A DNA stretch of 64,000 nt from MFD01213-c1 sp963704405 (GTDB taxonomy: Bacteria > Planctomycetota > Phycisphaerae > Tepidisphaerales > Tepidisphaeraceae). Of the stretch, positions 1-8,721 are shown piece after piece. The DNA is taken from the NCBI GenBank assembly GCA_963704405.1, contig OY969903.1, forward strand, positions 1 to 64,000, read 5' to 3'. The notes under the pieces are model-generated. The model did not search any database and had not been told where the DNA came from. It saw only the letters and a program-made list of their open reading frames with translations. Within the stretch, counting starts at the first letter, position 1. Each line of letters opens with the position of its first letter. The position numbers and the translations under genes were made by a program.

Positions 1-503
1 CGCACCTGCACGCCGGGAAGCGACGGACTCTGGCGGACCTGCTGCCGGAACTGGCAAGACATCGGGCCAGCGGCAAACGAATCGTCTTCACCAACGGGTG
101 CTTCGATCTGATTCACCTCGGCCACATAAAATATTTCCAGTTTGCAAAGCGACAAGGGGATTTGCTTGTCGTTGGCGTCAATACGGACAACGGCATTCAG
201 CGGCTGAAAGGACCGAAGCGGCCCATTATCAGCGAAGAAGATCGGCTGGGAGTGCTGGAAGAACTGGAGAGCATCGACTACCTAGTGCAGTTTGACGAGG
301 ACACGCCAATCAATTTGATCCGGCAAATTCGCCCCGATGTGCTGGTCAAAGGTGCCGACTACGCCAAGCAGCAGGTGGTCGGTTGGGACTTTGTTGAAAG
401 CTGTGGCGGTCAGGTGGCCTTGGCGCCGCTCATTGACGGACGAAGCACATCTGCGGTTATTCAGCGGATTTTAGAGGCGTACGGCGATAAACGTGACGCG
501 TAG
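1..503 (+). CDS. hldE: D-glycero-beta-D-manno-heptose 1-phosphate adenylyltransferase (3' part)
   Basis: The gene enters from the left edge, with its open frame starting at base 3, so only the C-terminal domain is visible. This RfaE domain II/HldE-C type nucleotidyltransferase transfers AMP from ATP to heptose 1-phosphate, giving ADP-heptose for the lipopolysaccharide inner core. The cytidylyltransferase signature NGCFDLIHLGH, containing the HxGH ATP-binding motif, lies near bases 95-127. The later blocks DVLVKGADY, VVGWDFV and RSTSAVIQRI are typical of the family. Whether the gene is a two-domain kinase-adenylyltransferase (hldE) or a stand-alone adenylyltransferase cannot be told from this window. 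The next gene is convergent, 14 bases away. Confidence 0.93.
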   Translation, partial: HLHAGKRRTLADLLPELARHRASGKRIVFTNGCFDLIHLGHIKYFQFAKRQGDLLVVGVNTDNGIQRLKGPKRPIISEEDRLGVLEELESIDYLVQFDEDTPINLIRQIRPDVLVKGADYAKQQVVGWDFVESCGGQVALAPLIDGRSTSAVIQRILEAYGDKRDA

Positions 504-517
504 AACAGAATGCAGGA

Positions 518-988
518 TTATGGCATCTGGGGATCGGGCTGATCGCTGCTGCCGCTGGGGCAGGTGACGGTGACGATTTTGTCGTAGCCGCGATCACGAG
601 GTGACAGCCACTTGGCGTCACCGGGCTTTTTAACGACGGTCGGAAAATCTTCTGCCTGATCGGCGTTGGGTTTGGCACGAGCGGCCTCGACTTTCTTGCG
701 AACGTCGTCGGTATATTTTTCCAGATAACCGACGAAATCAGTGCCACCGCATCGGAACACGTTGGCTTTTACGGCCGGTTTGCCATCCTTATCGAACGGC
801 ATGATTTTATTCATGTCGTCGGCAAACCAGGTTTTGCCATCGTCATTTGAATAGTATTGCTTGGTCTGAACAGTCGGCTGTTGGGGTATTAGCTGCCAAA
901 CAATGAAGCCGAGGGCAATAACAACGATTGCGATGGTCGCCGCGGTCGTCGCTCTGGGGTTCTGGTTCAACTTTTCACGAATTCCCAC
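518..988 (-). CDS. Membrane-anchored protein of unknown function
   Basis: This 156-residue protein has one N-terminal membrane segment (about residues 14-33, TTAATIAIVVIALGFIVW) and a soluble extracytoplasmic region rich in charged residues. The start is a GTG at 988, preceded at good spacing by GAGGAG. The soluble part contains the phrases YYSNDDGKTWFADD and FRCGG and ends in a Pro/Ser-rich tail; I recognise no enzymatic motif. It reads as a lineage-conserved inner-membrane protein. It is convergent with the heptose gene and divergent from the small-membrane-protein trio. No function is proposed. Confidence 0.75.
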   Translation of the reverse strand: MGIREKLNQNPRATTAATIAIVVIALGFIVWQLIPQQPTVQTKQYYSNDDGKTWFADDMNKIMPFDKDGKPAVKANVFRCGGTDFVGYLEKYTDDVRKKVEAARAKPNADQAEDFPTVVKKPGDAKWLSPRDRGYDKIVTVTCPSGSSDQPDPQMP

Positions 989-1384
989 AAGACACTCCTC
1001 TCAGAAGTGAAAGCCCGTTAACGACAGGCCTTTGATGAATTCCCACTTGTCAGCCTCATAGTCCCGTGAGACGAAATGGCCGATGGCACAGCGACAAATC
1101 TAATCCGCACTTCGCGATCGCACAAGAGATTGCAGAGCCGGAACCTGGCCGCAGTTGACAATGCATAGCTCGTCGCGGGCCTGCATACATCGATTGAGAA
1201 GACAGCGGAAAAGCGGGAGGTTGCATTTTTTTGCGCTGCACGGGATATCGGCAAAGGATATAAGAATGGCTTCGGCATCCGACTTGCGTGTAAGCGCTCT
1301 GTGCTGCGACGGTACGTGTGCCAAAAGGCAGACGGACGGACGCGGCGTGAGTTTGGAAGTGGTGACTTTTTGAAGGAGATAGTT
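989..1384. other. Intergenic region, no gene recognised
   Basis: This 396-base region lies between divergent genes and should hold promoters for both. Several overlapping frames are open here, but none has a ribosome site or a protein-like sequence. A TATAAG-like element near 1257-1263 is a possible -10 for the downstream trio, without a convincing -35. Confidence 0.4.
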
Positions 1385-1681
1385 ATGTCACGTATTAACG
1401 ATCCATCTGAACAGGGCAACAGCGCAACAGAGCAACTGCGGGATAAGGCATCGGAAGTATCCCAGAATCTTCGGGATATCGGCGGGCAGGTTCGAGACAC
1501 CGCGGCCGACAAATACAACCAGTTGCGCGATCAGGCCAATCAGTATTACAACGAAGGGCGCGAGCGAGCCCAGGAATGGGAACAGAGCCTGGAAACGTAC
1601 GTCCAGGAAAAGCCTTTGCAGGCAGTATTAGTTGCTGCCGGCGTGGGGCTGCTGCTGGGCTTGCTGTGGAAGCGAAGCTAA
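1385..1681 (+). CDS. ElaB/YqjD/DUF883-like small membrane protein
   Basis: The predicted protein has 98 residues, starting at the ATG at 1385 behind AAGGAGAT (1373-1380). An amphipathic, Gln/Arg/Glu-rich helical region (about residues 10-70, predicted coiled coil) is followed by a C-terminal membrane segment with a glycine zipper (VLVAAGVGLLLGLLWKRS). This is the architecture of ElaB/YqjD/DUF883 proteins, which in Escherichia coli are inner-membrane proteins that bind ribosomes in stationary phase. It is the first gene of a three-gene cluster resembling E. coli yqjD-yqjE-yqjK. The assignment rests on architecture and neighbours rather than strong sequence motifs. Confidence 0.78.
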   Translation: MSRINDPSEQGNSATEQLRDKASEVSQNLRDIGGQVRDTAADKYNQLRDQANQYYNEGRERAQEWEQSLETYVQEKPLQAVLVAAGVGLLLGLLWKRS

Positions 1682-1778
1682 TTCACGTTGGCGCATTGTA
1701 TGACCCTTATACCGGGATCGGTGGGAAAAACCGCTCCCGGTGTAAGGCATTGATCCAGAATCTTGCGCGGAGTTTCTC

Positions 1779-2306
1779 ATGGTGTATTCTGACGGGTCGA
1801 AGCCGCCCGACGATGCAGGCGCGCAAGGTGGATTTTCTGGTTATGCCGCGAAACGCGATACGGTGAGTGATGCTTCACCGGCGACGGCATTCAGCGAAGC
1901 GAGCGAGCGGCTCCGTGAAGTTCGCGATTATGCAAGTCTGTATATCCAGGCCCGCATCGACAAGATCAAAGTTTCACTGCGGAATCTCGCGGTGTTGACG
2001 GTGCTGGGGATCATTGGATTGCTGGCGGGCGGGGCGATTGTGGTTACGGCCGCGGTATTGCTGTGCAGCGGAATCGCCGAAGGGCTGACAGTGCTGTTTG
2101 GCAACCGGATGTGGCTGGGGGATTTGGTGACCGCGATTTTAATTTTCGGCGCGATTGGCGGTGGTGTTTACATGGCCATGGCGCGTCTCACAAAGACTTC
2201 CAAGGAAAGGACGGTCAACGCGTATGAACAACGGAAACGCCAACAGTGCGCCGACCATGGAACCGATGTCCACGAACGAGCCGAACAAGCACGCACAGGG
2301 CAGTAA
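1779..2306 (+). CDS. Phage-holin-like / YqjE-type (DUF1469-like) membrane protein
   Basis: The predicted protein has 175 residues, with an ATG at 1779 preceded by GGAG. A charged helix (residues about 40-65) is followed by two hydrophobic segments: one around residues 68-105 and one around 113-135. This two-helix hairpin after an amphipathic helix is typical of the YqjE/DUF1469 and Holin-X groups, whose molecular role is not established. The C-terminal tail is polar. The end of the gene overlaps the next reading frame by 83 bases, which points to translational coupling. It is the middle member of the trio. Confidence 0.7.
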   Translation: MVYSDGSKPPDDAGAQGGFSGYAAKRDTVSDASPATAFSEASERLREVRDYASLYIQARIDKIKVSLRNLAVLTVLGIIGLLAGGAIVVTAAVLLCSGIAEGLTVLFGNRMWLGDLVTAILIFGAIGGGVYMAMARLTKTSKERTVNAYEQRKRQQCADHGTDVHERAEQARTGQ

Positions 2307-2793
2307 CGCATCCGCCACTGAGAGCAGCGAAGCTGACTTTCTTGAGAAGCAGGCGGATGAAGCCAAGGCTGCGATCACCCGCGCGATGGCCGACGCCAGG
2401 ACAGCGCTGGCGGAGGGAATCGATCCGCGAGAATGGACGCGTCGATATCCGGTAGTGGCGCTCGGATCTGCTGTGGCGGCCGGTTTTGTTGCAGCGCTGC
2501 TTGCCATCCCTTCCAAGGAGCAGCAGGAGCTAAAGAAGATGGAAAAGGTTCGCCGCGCGCTTCATCCCGAGGTGGAACTGCCGAAGAAAGCCGCCGCGGA
2601 GGCGAAGGATGCAAAAGTGCATGAATCGCCGCATTCGTTCTGGTCGACACTGCTTCGGGAAGCGATCTCGCTGATTAAGCCCGTTCTGATGAGTGCGGTC
2701 ACAGCGGGAATCACCTCAAGAAGCCAGCCGGCAAATGGTCAACCCTCTGCACCAGGCGGCGGATCTTCCGATAAAGCCGGCCTGGGAGTGTGA
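2224..2793 (+). CDS. Small membrane protein, YqjK/DUF3618-like position
   Basis: The predicted protein has 189 residues. I chose the ATG at 2224 because the frame upstream of it is only the shadow of the preceding gene, and an AAGGAAAGGA stretch lies just before it. An acidic, Ala-rich N-terminus with a possible helix (EADFLEKQADEAKAAITRAM) is followed by REWTRRYP and a membrane segment (about residues 77-95). A basic/Ala-rich linker follows, then a second weakly hydrophobic stretch (SLIKPVLMSAVTAGITS). It occupies the position of yqjK in the E. coli-type cluster. Family assignment is tentative. Confidence 0.68.
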   Translation: MNNGNANSAPTMEPMSTNEPNKHAQGSNASATESSEADFLEKQADEAKAAITRAMADARTALAEGIDPREWTRRYPVVALGSAVAAGFVAALLAIPSKEQQELKKMEKVRRALHPEVELPKKAAAEAKDAKVHESPHSFWSTLLREAISLIKPVLMSAVTAGITSRSQPANGQPSAPGGGSSDKAGLGV

Positions 2794-3156
2794 CTTTTTA
2801 GATTATCAGACGTTCACACGCATTGGCAGCGCGAAAACTGTAGGTGGCGGGGCAATCGGCGACTGCGATAAACACTTTATTTTACCTGTATTTCCGCACG
2901 AAACACGTCGGCGCACGGCCAGTAACTACATCCCTCCCACTTCCCCAAAAGACTTTAAAGAAACCTGTCGCGCCACAATTTTTCCGTTGGCGAGTCAAGT
3001 CGTCCGGGGTAGTTTCAAGCATCTAGTCCGGCGACGCCAACCGCCTGCTCGTGTCGTAACGCTTATCACGACAGATTCCGCCTCGATCGAAACCAATCGA
3101 TTTGTTGTCGCCGGTTGCTAGCGCTTTTTTGCGCAAAGCCAAAGAGAGAAGACGTC
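2794..3156. other. Intergenic region, no gene recognised
   Basis: This is a 363-base gap after the membrane-protein trio. No protein-like frame, RNA gene or clear terminator was found. A short GCGC-T6-GCGC motif near 3120-3134 lies just before the next gene. Confidence 0.4.
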
Positions 3157-3423
3157 ATGGCCCTGGTCGTGTTCCCGATCGTGCGCCGCTGCACTGTGCG
3201 TGCGATTTCGCGACTCAGCTCTCGGTCGGCAGCGCGATTGGCCGTGTTGGCCGTCATTGCCGCCGCCCGCCCTGCCCTTCCCGCCTCCCCCGCCGTTGCA
3301 ACGCCGGACGCCGCCAGTGTTCCGATGGCTTACAACTATTACCCGGAAGTCCGCCTGCGCAAGCTGCACCTGGTTCGGCCAGATCTGATCCCCTATCCGA
3401 TCGTGTATGAAGTTTACTGCTGA
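3157..3423 (+). CDS. Small secreted protein of unknown function
   Basis: The predicted protein has 88 residues, with an ATG at 3157 after an AGAGAGAAG purine tract. The first 48 residues form a long signal-peptide-like region: arginine-rich, then a hydrophobic stretch (ARLAVLAVIAAARPALPA) ending in a probable cleavage site near SPAVA-TP. The mature part is only about 40 residues and ends in an unusually ordered tail, MAYNYYPEVRLRKLHLVRPD followed by a Pro/Tyr-rich stretch and a terminal Cys. Such a specific tail in so short a protein suggests a conserved peptide rather than a chance frame, but I cannot name a family. Confidence 0.55.
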   Translation: MALVVFPIVRRCTVRAISRLSSRSAARLAVLAVIAAARPALPASPAVATPDAASVPMAYNYYPEVRLRKLHLVRPDLIPYPIVYEVYC

Positions 3424-3680
3424 ATCCGTCGCATTGTCATACTTTGAGAATTTATGACATTGCTGTCGCTGGGATTCTGGAGCACCCGTCCATCCCTGGT
3501 CGCGTATCTGCCAATCACAAGCCACTGAGCATCGCCTGAGCGATCCATGGCGCCGGAAATATCCGCGCGATCTTCAGCGATCCACGTTCGGTGAGCCCCC
3601 TTGCATGTCCCGCCAATTTTCTTCCCCTTTCGGCAAATTGATCGCTGCCGTTACAATCCCTTTGCTACCAAGCGATCACT

Positions 3681-5717
3681 ATGACCACCCCCCCACTTCG
3701 CCACGACGGCACTGATATCATTCGCTATGACTCATGGCTGGAGCCGTATGGGCAGCAGCTTCGCGATCGTTTTGGATATTACAAAAGCTTTCTGGGCCGA
3801 ATCGATCAGATCGGCGGCCTGCAGGGGGCGATCAGCCAGGGGCATCGATATTTCGGATTCAACCGCGGTGAACTGTATGGCAAGCAGGGTGTCTGGTATC
3901 GCGAATGGGCTCCCAACGCCCTGCAATTGCGGCTGATCGGCGACTTCAATAATTGGGACCGGTTCGGCAATCCGCTGGTTCGCGATCAATTCGGGGTGTG
4001 GAGCCTCTTTCTTCCGGATGACAAATTTGGGCAGAAACTTGTCCACAATTCGAAGCTGAAGGTGCATGTCGTTACCGAGACGACGAAAACGGATCGAATT
4101 CCGGCGTATATCCGCCGAGTGGTGCAGGAAGAAGGAGGCGGGTTTGTCGGGGTTTACTGGGCTCCGCCGGAACCGTACCGGTTTCGGCATGATTCGCCGG
4201 GGCTGCATGGCGGGCTTCGCGTTTATGAATCGCATGTGGGGATGGCGACCGAGCAGGAAAAGGTGGGGACGTTTAATGAGTTCATCGATACCGTGCTGCC
4301 GCGGGTGTCGAATGCGGGTTATAATGCAATTCAATTAATGGCAATCATGGAGCATCCGTATTACGGCTCCTTTGGCTACCACGTCAGCAACTTCTATGCG
4401 GTTTCTTCGCGATTCGGCACGCCGGAAGAATTGAAGCGGCTCATCGATGAAACACATGGCCGCGGCATCGCCGTCCTTCTCGACATCGTTCACAGCCACT
4501 CGGTGAAAAACACGCTGGAGGGGCTGAACATGTTCGACGGGACGGATTTCCAGTATTTCCACGCCGGCCCGCGCGGACATCATGCAGCCTGGGATTCGAT
4601 GCTCTTTGATTACAGCAAGTTTGAAGTCCAGCGATTCCTTCTTTCAAATCTCCGCTACTGGCTGGAAGACTTCCGGTTTGACGGGTTTCGGTTCGACGGC
4701 GTCACGAGCATGATGTACCTCGACCACGGCCTGGGCAAAACCTTCACCGGCTACGACGACTATTTCAGCGGCAACGTCGACCGCGACGCCGTCGCCTATC
4801 TCCAGCTTGCAAACCAGCTCGTGCATCAAATCAAACCCGACGCCATCACGATCGCCGAGGATGTCAGCGGCATGGTGGGCACCGCCCGGCAGGTCGATGA
4901 AGGCGGGCTGGGATTTGATTATCGGCTGGCGATGGGTGTTCCCGATTACTGGATCAAACTGCTGAAGGAGCGGCCCGACGAAGCCTGGAACCTCGGCGAG
5001 ATTTTTCATGTGCTCATGAACCGCAGGTTCGGCGAGAAGCACATCGGTTACGCCGAGAGCCACGACCAGGCGATGGTTGGCGACAAGACGATCGCATTCT
5101 GGCTGATGGACAAAGAGATGTACTGGAACATGAACGTCCATAGCCAGTCGCTTGTCATCGATCGGGGGATTGCGCTGCACAAGATGATCCGGCTGATCAC
5201 CTTCAGCCTCGCGGGCGAAGGGTATCTCAACTTCATGGGCAATGAGTTCGGCCATCCGGAATGGATCGATTTCCCGCGCGAAGGCAACGGCTACAGTTAT
5301 CGCTATGCCCGCCGCCAATGGAGCCTGGCTGACAACCCTGATCTGCGGTACGGCGCGCTGCTGAATTTCGATCGGGCGATGCAGCAGCTTGACGTCAAGC
5401 ACAACCTGCTGCCTGACCCTTTCATCGAGCAGCTTTATGTGCATGAAGATCAGAAGCTGCTGATCTATCGACGGGGCCCGCTGGTTTTTGTATTTAATTT
5501 CCACCCGACTCAGTCGTATACCGATTTTCGAATTCCGGTCCCCGATCCGCGGGACTACAAACCGATCCTGAACACCGACGACAAACAGTTCAGCGGTCCG
5601 GGGCTCGTAGACCCGAAAGTGACTTATTTCAAGCAGAACGTCCCCTTCGCCGGCCGACAGCAAAGCGTGCAGATCTATATTCCGGCTCGAAGCGCTCAGG
5701 TGCTGGAGCCGCAATAA
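3681..5717 (+). CDS. glgB: 1,4-alpha-glucan branching enzyme, GH13 (eukaryote-type GH13_8)
   Basis: This 678-residue enzyme makes alpha-1,6 branches in glycogen. An N-terminal CBM48-like domain (REWAPNALQLRLIGDFNNWD, about residues 73-92) precedes the GH13 barrel. The catalytic residues are visible: nucleophile D339 in FRFDGVTSMMY, acid/base E393 in ITIAEDVSG, and D462 in YAESHDQA. The wording FDGVTSMMYLDHG and ITIAEDVSGM is that of the eukaryotic/GH13_8 subfamily rather than the usual bacterial GlgB (GH13_9). A C-terminal all-beta domain ends the protein. It lies 36 bases upstream of a GH57 branching-enzyme-like gene, so the two are probably co-transcribed. Confidence 0.95.
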   Translation: MTTPPLRHDGTDIIRYDSWLEPYGQQLRDRFGYYKSFLGRIDQIGGLQGAISQGHRYFGFNRGELYGKQGVWYREWAPNALQLRLIGDFNNWDRFGNPLVRDQFGVWSLFLPDDKFGQKLVHNSKLKVHVVTETTKTDRIPAYIRRVVQEEGGGFVGVYWAPPEPYRFRHDSPGLHGGLRVYESHVGMATEQEKVGTFNEFIDTVLPRVSNAGYNAIQLMAIMEHPYYGSFGYHVSNFYAVSSRFGTPEELKRLIDETHGRGIAVLLDIVHSHSVKNTLEGLNMFDGTDFQYFHAGPRGHHAAWDSMLFDYSKFEVQRFLLSNLRYWLEDFRFDGFRFDGVTSMMYLDHGLGKTFTGYDDYFSGNVDRDAVAYLQLANQLVHQIKPDAITIAEDVSGMVGTARQVDEGGLGFDYRLAMGVPDYWIKLLKERPDEAWNLGEIFHVLMNRRFGEKHIGYAESHDQAMVGDKTIAFWLMDKEMYWNMNVHSQSLVIDRGIALHKMIRLITFSLAGEGYLNFMGNEFGHPEWIDFPREGNGYSYRYARRQWSLADNPDLRYGALLNFDRAMQQLDVKHNLLPDPFIEQLYVHEDQKLLIYRRGPLVFVFNFHPTQSYTDFRIPVPDPRDYKPILNTDDKQFSGPGLVDPKVTYFKQNVPFAGRQQSVQIYIPARSAQVLEPQ

Positions 5718-5753
5718 ATATTCGTTTCGGGCGACGACCCATTCGACAACGAC

Positions 5754-7445
5754 ATGCCTGATTCCCTTGGCCGTTTATGTCTGGTTCTGCACGGCCACCT
5801 GCCGTACGTGCTGCATCACGGCCTTTGGCCGCATGGAGAAGCGTGGCTGTTCGAGGCGGCGGTTGAAACGTACCTTCCACTTCTTGAACTGCTTGATGAA
5901 CTTGCAGGCGACGACGCGCCCATCGGCATTACGATCGGCCTCACCCCGATCCTTCTGGAGCAACTGACCAGCGATCATTTCAAGGCCGGCTTTGTGCGAT
6001 ACATTCACGAGCGGATCGAATCCGCCCGACGCGATGCGAGAGAATTTGCGTCCCGGAACGGCGGTCAGTTCGAATCCCTCGCACGCCGATGGGAACAGTG
6101 GTATCAAGACCGGCTCGCGCACTTTCAGAAAATTCGTCAGGACATTCCCGCAGCCTTCGCCCGCCACGCCGGCAGCGGGCTGGTTGAATTCCTCACCAGC
6201 GTGGCCACACATGCGTACCTGCCGCTGCTCTTGCATGATGGATCGCTGCGCGCCGAACTGGCCGCGGGTGCGGCGCTGACGCGGAAGCATCTGGGCGTCA
6301 CTTCGAACGGGTTATGGCTTCCGGAATGCGCTTATCGTCCGAGCGAAGAAAATTGGCGGTCACCCGTCCTCAATCAAGAGACGCGGCAGCGGGCGGGCCT
6401 GGAAACGTTTTTCCCGAATGTCGGCGTCGATCATTTTTTCGTCGACACGCATCTCATCGCCAATGCCCAGCCGCTGGCGGTGATCAAGGCGGACGGCCCC
6501 CATGCAACTCACGAGTCGCTGGTCTTCTGGGACGCCAAGCGCGGCTGGGGAAGCCCTCTGGATCCGGTCGGGGTTGTGAGCGATCCGCGGCCGCCTTCGG
6601 TATTCGCTTTCGCCCGGCATCCGCGCGTCAGCGAACAGGTGTGGTCGGGTCTCATCGGATACCCGGGAGCCGCGGAATATCTGGAGTTTCATTTCAAGCA
6701 CGGCGACCACGGCCTGCGCTACCATCGGGTGACAAACCACCACGTGCCGATGCACCAGAAAGCGCCGTACGATCCGGAATTAATCGCCGGCAAGGTTTTT
6801 GAGCACGCCGACCATTTCTGCAAGGTCGTTCGGGAAACGCTGCGAGAATATACTGAACAAACCGGGCGCATCGGCACGATCGTTGCCCCATTTGATGCGG
6901 AGTTATTTGGCCACTGGTGGTTTGAGGGACCGAGGTTTCTGCGCGATGTCATCCTGACTTTGGCCCATGACCGAAGCGTTGCACTGACGACGACCAAACA
7001 GGCGCTGAAAGAATCCCCGGCGGAAAAAGTCGTCCGCATGCCCGAGGGAAGCTGGGGCGAAGGCGGGCATCATCATGTATGGCTCAACGAGCAAACGCGG
7101 TGGCTCTGGGAAATGGAATACCGGGCCGAGGATCGATTTCAGAGGATGCTGAGCGATTTGCCGTGGCGGACAAATGCACCCGTTCGGCAGATGCTGGAAT
7201 CAGCCGCGCGCGAGTTACTGCTGCTTCAATCCAGCGACTGGCCCTTCGTCATCCACAGTGGCAGCGCTGTGGACTACGGCATCTCGCGCTTCACTGGACA
7301 TGCAACACGCTTTGATCGTTTAGCTAATGTCGCTGTTGATATTGCAGCCGGGCAAAAAATCGATCCGGTACAGAAGACCGAAGTGGCAGAGGCAAAGGCC
7401 CACGACACGGTGCTCAGTGAAATTGATCTCGCGTGGTGGACGTGA
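5754..7445 (+). CDS. GH57 glycoside hydrolase, probable alpha-glucan branching enzyme
   Basis: This 563-residue protein belongs to the GH57/DUF1957 group. The opening LVLHGHLPYV is the family's conserved region 1. The catalytic nucleophile is probably E191 in LWLPECAYRPS, and the acid/base is D381 in APFDAELFGHWWFEGPRFL, both diagnostic of GH57. The length and the presence of a C-terminal helical domain (WLWEMEYRAEDRF to the end) match GH57 branching enzymes such as those of Thermus and Thermococcus. It follows the GH13 branching enzyme directly, so the organism encodes two structurally unrelated enzymes for what may be the same reaction. An alternative is a 4-alpha-glucanotransferase of the same family. 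Confidence 0.9.
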   Translation: MPDSLGRLCLVLHGHLPYVLHHGLWPHGEAWLFEAAVETYLPLLELLDELAGDDAPIGITIGLTPILLEQLTSDHFKAGFVRYIHERIESARRDAREFASRNGGQFESLARRWEQWYQDRLAHFQKIRQDIPAAFARHAGSGLVEFLTSVATHAYLPLLLHDGSLRAELAAGAALTRKHLGVTSNGLWLPECAYRPSEENWRSPVLNQETRQRAGLETFFPNVGVDHFFVDTHLIANAQPLAVIKADGPHATHESLVFWDAKRGWGSPLDPVGVVSDPRPPSVFAFARHPRVSEQVWSGLIGYPGAAEYLEFHFKHGDHGLRYHRVTNHHVPMHQKAPYDPELIAGKVFEHADHFCKVVRETLREYTEQTGRIGTIVAPFDAELFGHWWFEGPRFLRDVILTLAHDRSVALTTTKQALKESPAEKVVRMPEGSWGEGGHHHVWLNEQTRWLWEMEYRAEDRFQRMLSDLPWRTNAPVRQMLESAARELLLLQSSDWPFVIHSGSAVDYGISRFTGHATRFDRLANVAVDIAAGQKIDPVQKTEVAEAKAHDTVLSEIDLAWWT

Positions 7446-7532
7446 TCGAAAACGCCACTGCTTCGGATGTCATCAGGTGGCCTGTGCGCTGCAGGCATCT
7501 GAAAAACGATCGATGATTCACGCACGCGCCGG

Positions 7533-8234
7533 TTACTTAACCACAACCACAATTTCGACGCGCCGGTTTTTCGCCTTATTCGTTCCCCGCGGCCGATGCT
7601 CGCCGAAGCCGCTGGTGGTCACCAGCTTCGGGTTGATTCCCTGCTGTTCGAGATAACGTGAAACCGAAGCCGCCCGCGTCAATGAGAGGTCCAGATTATC
7701 TTCCCATTCACTCTTGGAAGCCCTGATGGGATCGCTATCAGTATGACCTTCAACACGGATTTTCTTGCCGGAGTAATCGCGATGGATCGCTGCGATCACT
7801 TTATTCAGGGTCGTTTTCGCCCCTGGTTTCAGGTCCGCCTTACCCGGATCAAAAAGCACATCGCCGGGAAGATTCACGGTCATCGTCCCGGCCTTGGCGT
7901 CATAGGATGTTTCGATGCCGGCGATCGCGGGATCACCGGGAGCAACGGCCGTATTTGCGCCCGCCATCGGCACGGGCGCGGGCTGCCTCAGTTCTGATTG
8001 CAGCTCGCCAATCTTGCGGTCCCGCTCCAGAATTTCCGCCTGCATCGCCTGCAGCTGCGCCGGGTCGGGCGCGGATCGCAGCTCCGCGCTTCGCGCATCC
8101 AACTGCGCCTGTAACTCGCGGTTCTGCTGATGCAGAGCGACATTCTCATCGTACATCGCATTTTTGCAGCCCCCCGCCAGCAGTCCGACCGCGGCCACAC
8201 CCAGAAGGATCGTCATCGTGCGCAGAACAGTCAT
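7533..8234 (-). CDS. OmpA-family peptidoglycan-binding lipoprotein
   Basis: The predicted protein has 233 residues. I chose the ATG at 8234 because GGAGG sits just upstream and because it gives a compact lipoprotein signal peptide, MTVLRTMTILLGVAAVGLLAGGC, with a lipobox Cys. A coiled-coil linker rich in Gln/Arg/Glu (about residues 28-80) leads to a C-terminal OmpA domain. Its hallmarks are VEGHTDSDPI, the spaced SLTRAASVSRYLEQQGI helix, and SGFGEHRP followed by NRRVEIVV. It should tether the outer membrane to peptidoglycan, as in Pal-type proteins. It is the last gene of a minus-strand run with a small membrane protein and prepilin peptidase. Confidence 0.9.
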   Translation of the reverse strand: MTVLRTMTILLGVAAVGLLAGGCKNAMYDENVALHQQNRELQAQLDARSAELRSAPDPAQLQAMQAEILERDRKIGELQSELRQPAPVPMAGANTAVAPGDPAIAGIETSYDAKAGTMTVNLPGDVLFDPGKADLKPGAKTTLNKVIAAIHRDYSGKKIRVEGHTDSDPIRASKSEWEDNLDLSLTRAASVSRYLEQQGINPKLVTTSGFGEHRPRGTNKAKNRRVEIVVVVK

Positions 8235-8316
8235 ATCTGCCTCCATGCAGCGAAATCCCGCATCCGGCGGGAAAAGGAAACCACTGAGCATCATCGGCGG
8301 ACGAGCCCAGTTTTCA

Positions 8317-8703
8317 TCAGGAATTCTTCGAATCCCCCATCCGATCCACCTGCATGGTCACGCCATCGCCTATTGGCCGCGTCTGCAGCATCGCTGCCTT
8401 GGCTTTCATGTCCGCCATGTCGCGCTCCAGCTTAATGGTCCGTGTCCGTGTGCGGGCGTCGGTCATCTGGCGGATGGTCTTGTATGAAGTGCGGAACAAC
8501 CACCACCCGAAGATGCTGATCACGCTGGTCAGGAGCATCACCAGGAGAAAATTGGGCCGATCATATGATTTATAGATCAGGCTCAGCCGCGTATCGACGA
8601 CGGCGGCGATGTTCAGGATTACGAACAGCACGATGTGGATCACCAGCACCGCCAGCAGCCCGATCTTCAAACCCGCAAGCAATTTTTGCCAGAACGTGTT
8701 CAT
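8317..8703 (-). CDS. Small two-helix membrane protein, unknown function
   Basis: The predicted protein has 128 residues, with two membrane segments: about residues 11-35 (GLKIGLLAVLVIHIVLFVIL) and 52-70 (FLLVMLLTSVISIFGWWLF). A cytoplasmic tail follows with a charged helical stretch (IKLERDMADMKAKAAML). The pattern resembles LapA/DUF1049-type proteins, but the match is not strong. The start ATG follows a GAGG. The gene sits 18 bases downstream of the prepilin peptidase gene, so co-transcription is likely. Function unknown. Confidence 0.72.
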   Translation of the reverse strand: MNTFWQKLLAGLKIGLLAVLVIHIVLFVILNIAAVVDTRLSLIYKSYDRPNFLLVMLLTSVISIFGWWLFRTSYKTIRQMTDARTRTRTIKLERDMADMKAKAAMLQTRPIGDGVTMQVDRMGDSKNS

Positions 8704-8721
8704 AATTTTTGCCTCAGTTTC

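Noticed and set aside
4644..5714. 356-codon antisense frame
   Set aside because: It runs opposite to glgB, has no domain pattern, and follows codon-position bias of the real gene.
6058..6090. tRNA T-loop-like GGTCAGTTCGAATCCCTC
   Set aside because: It lies within the GH57 reading frame; no acceptor or anticodon stem pairs around it.
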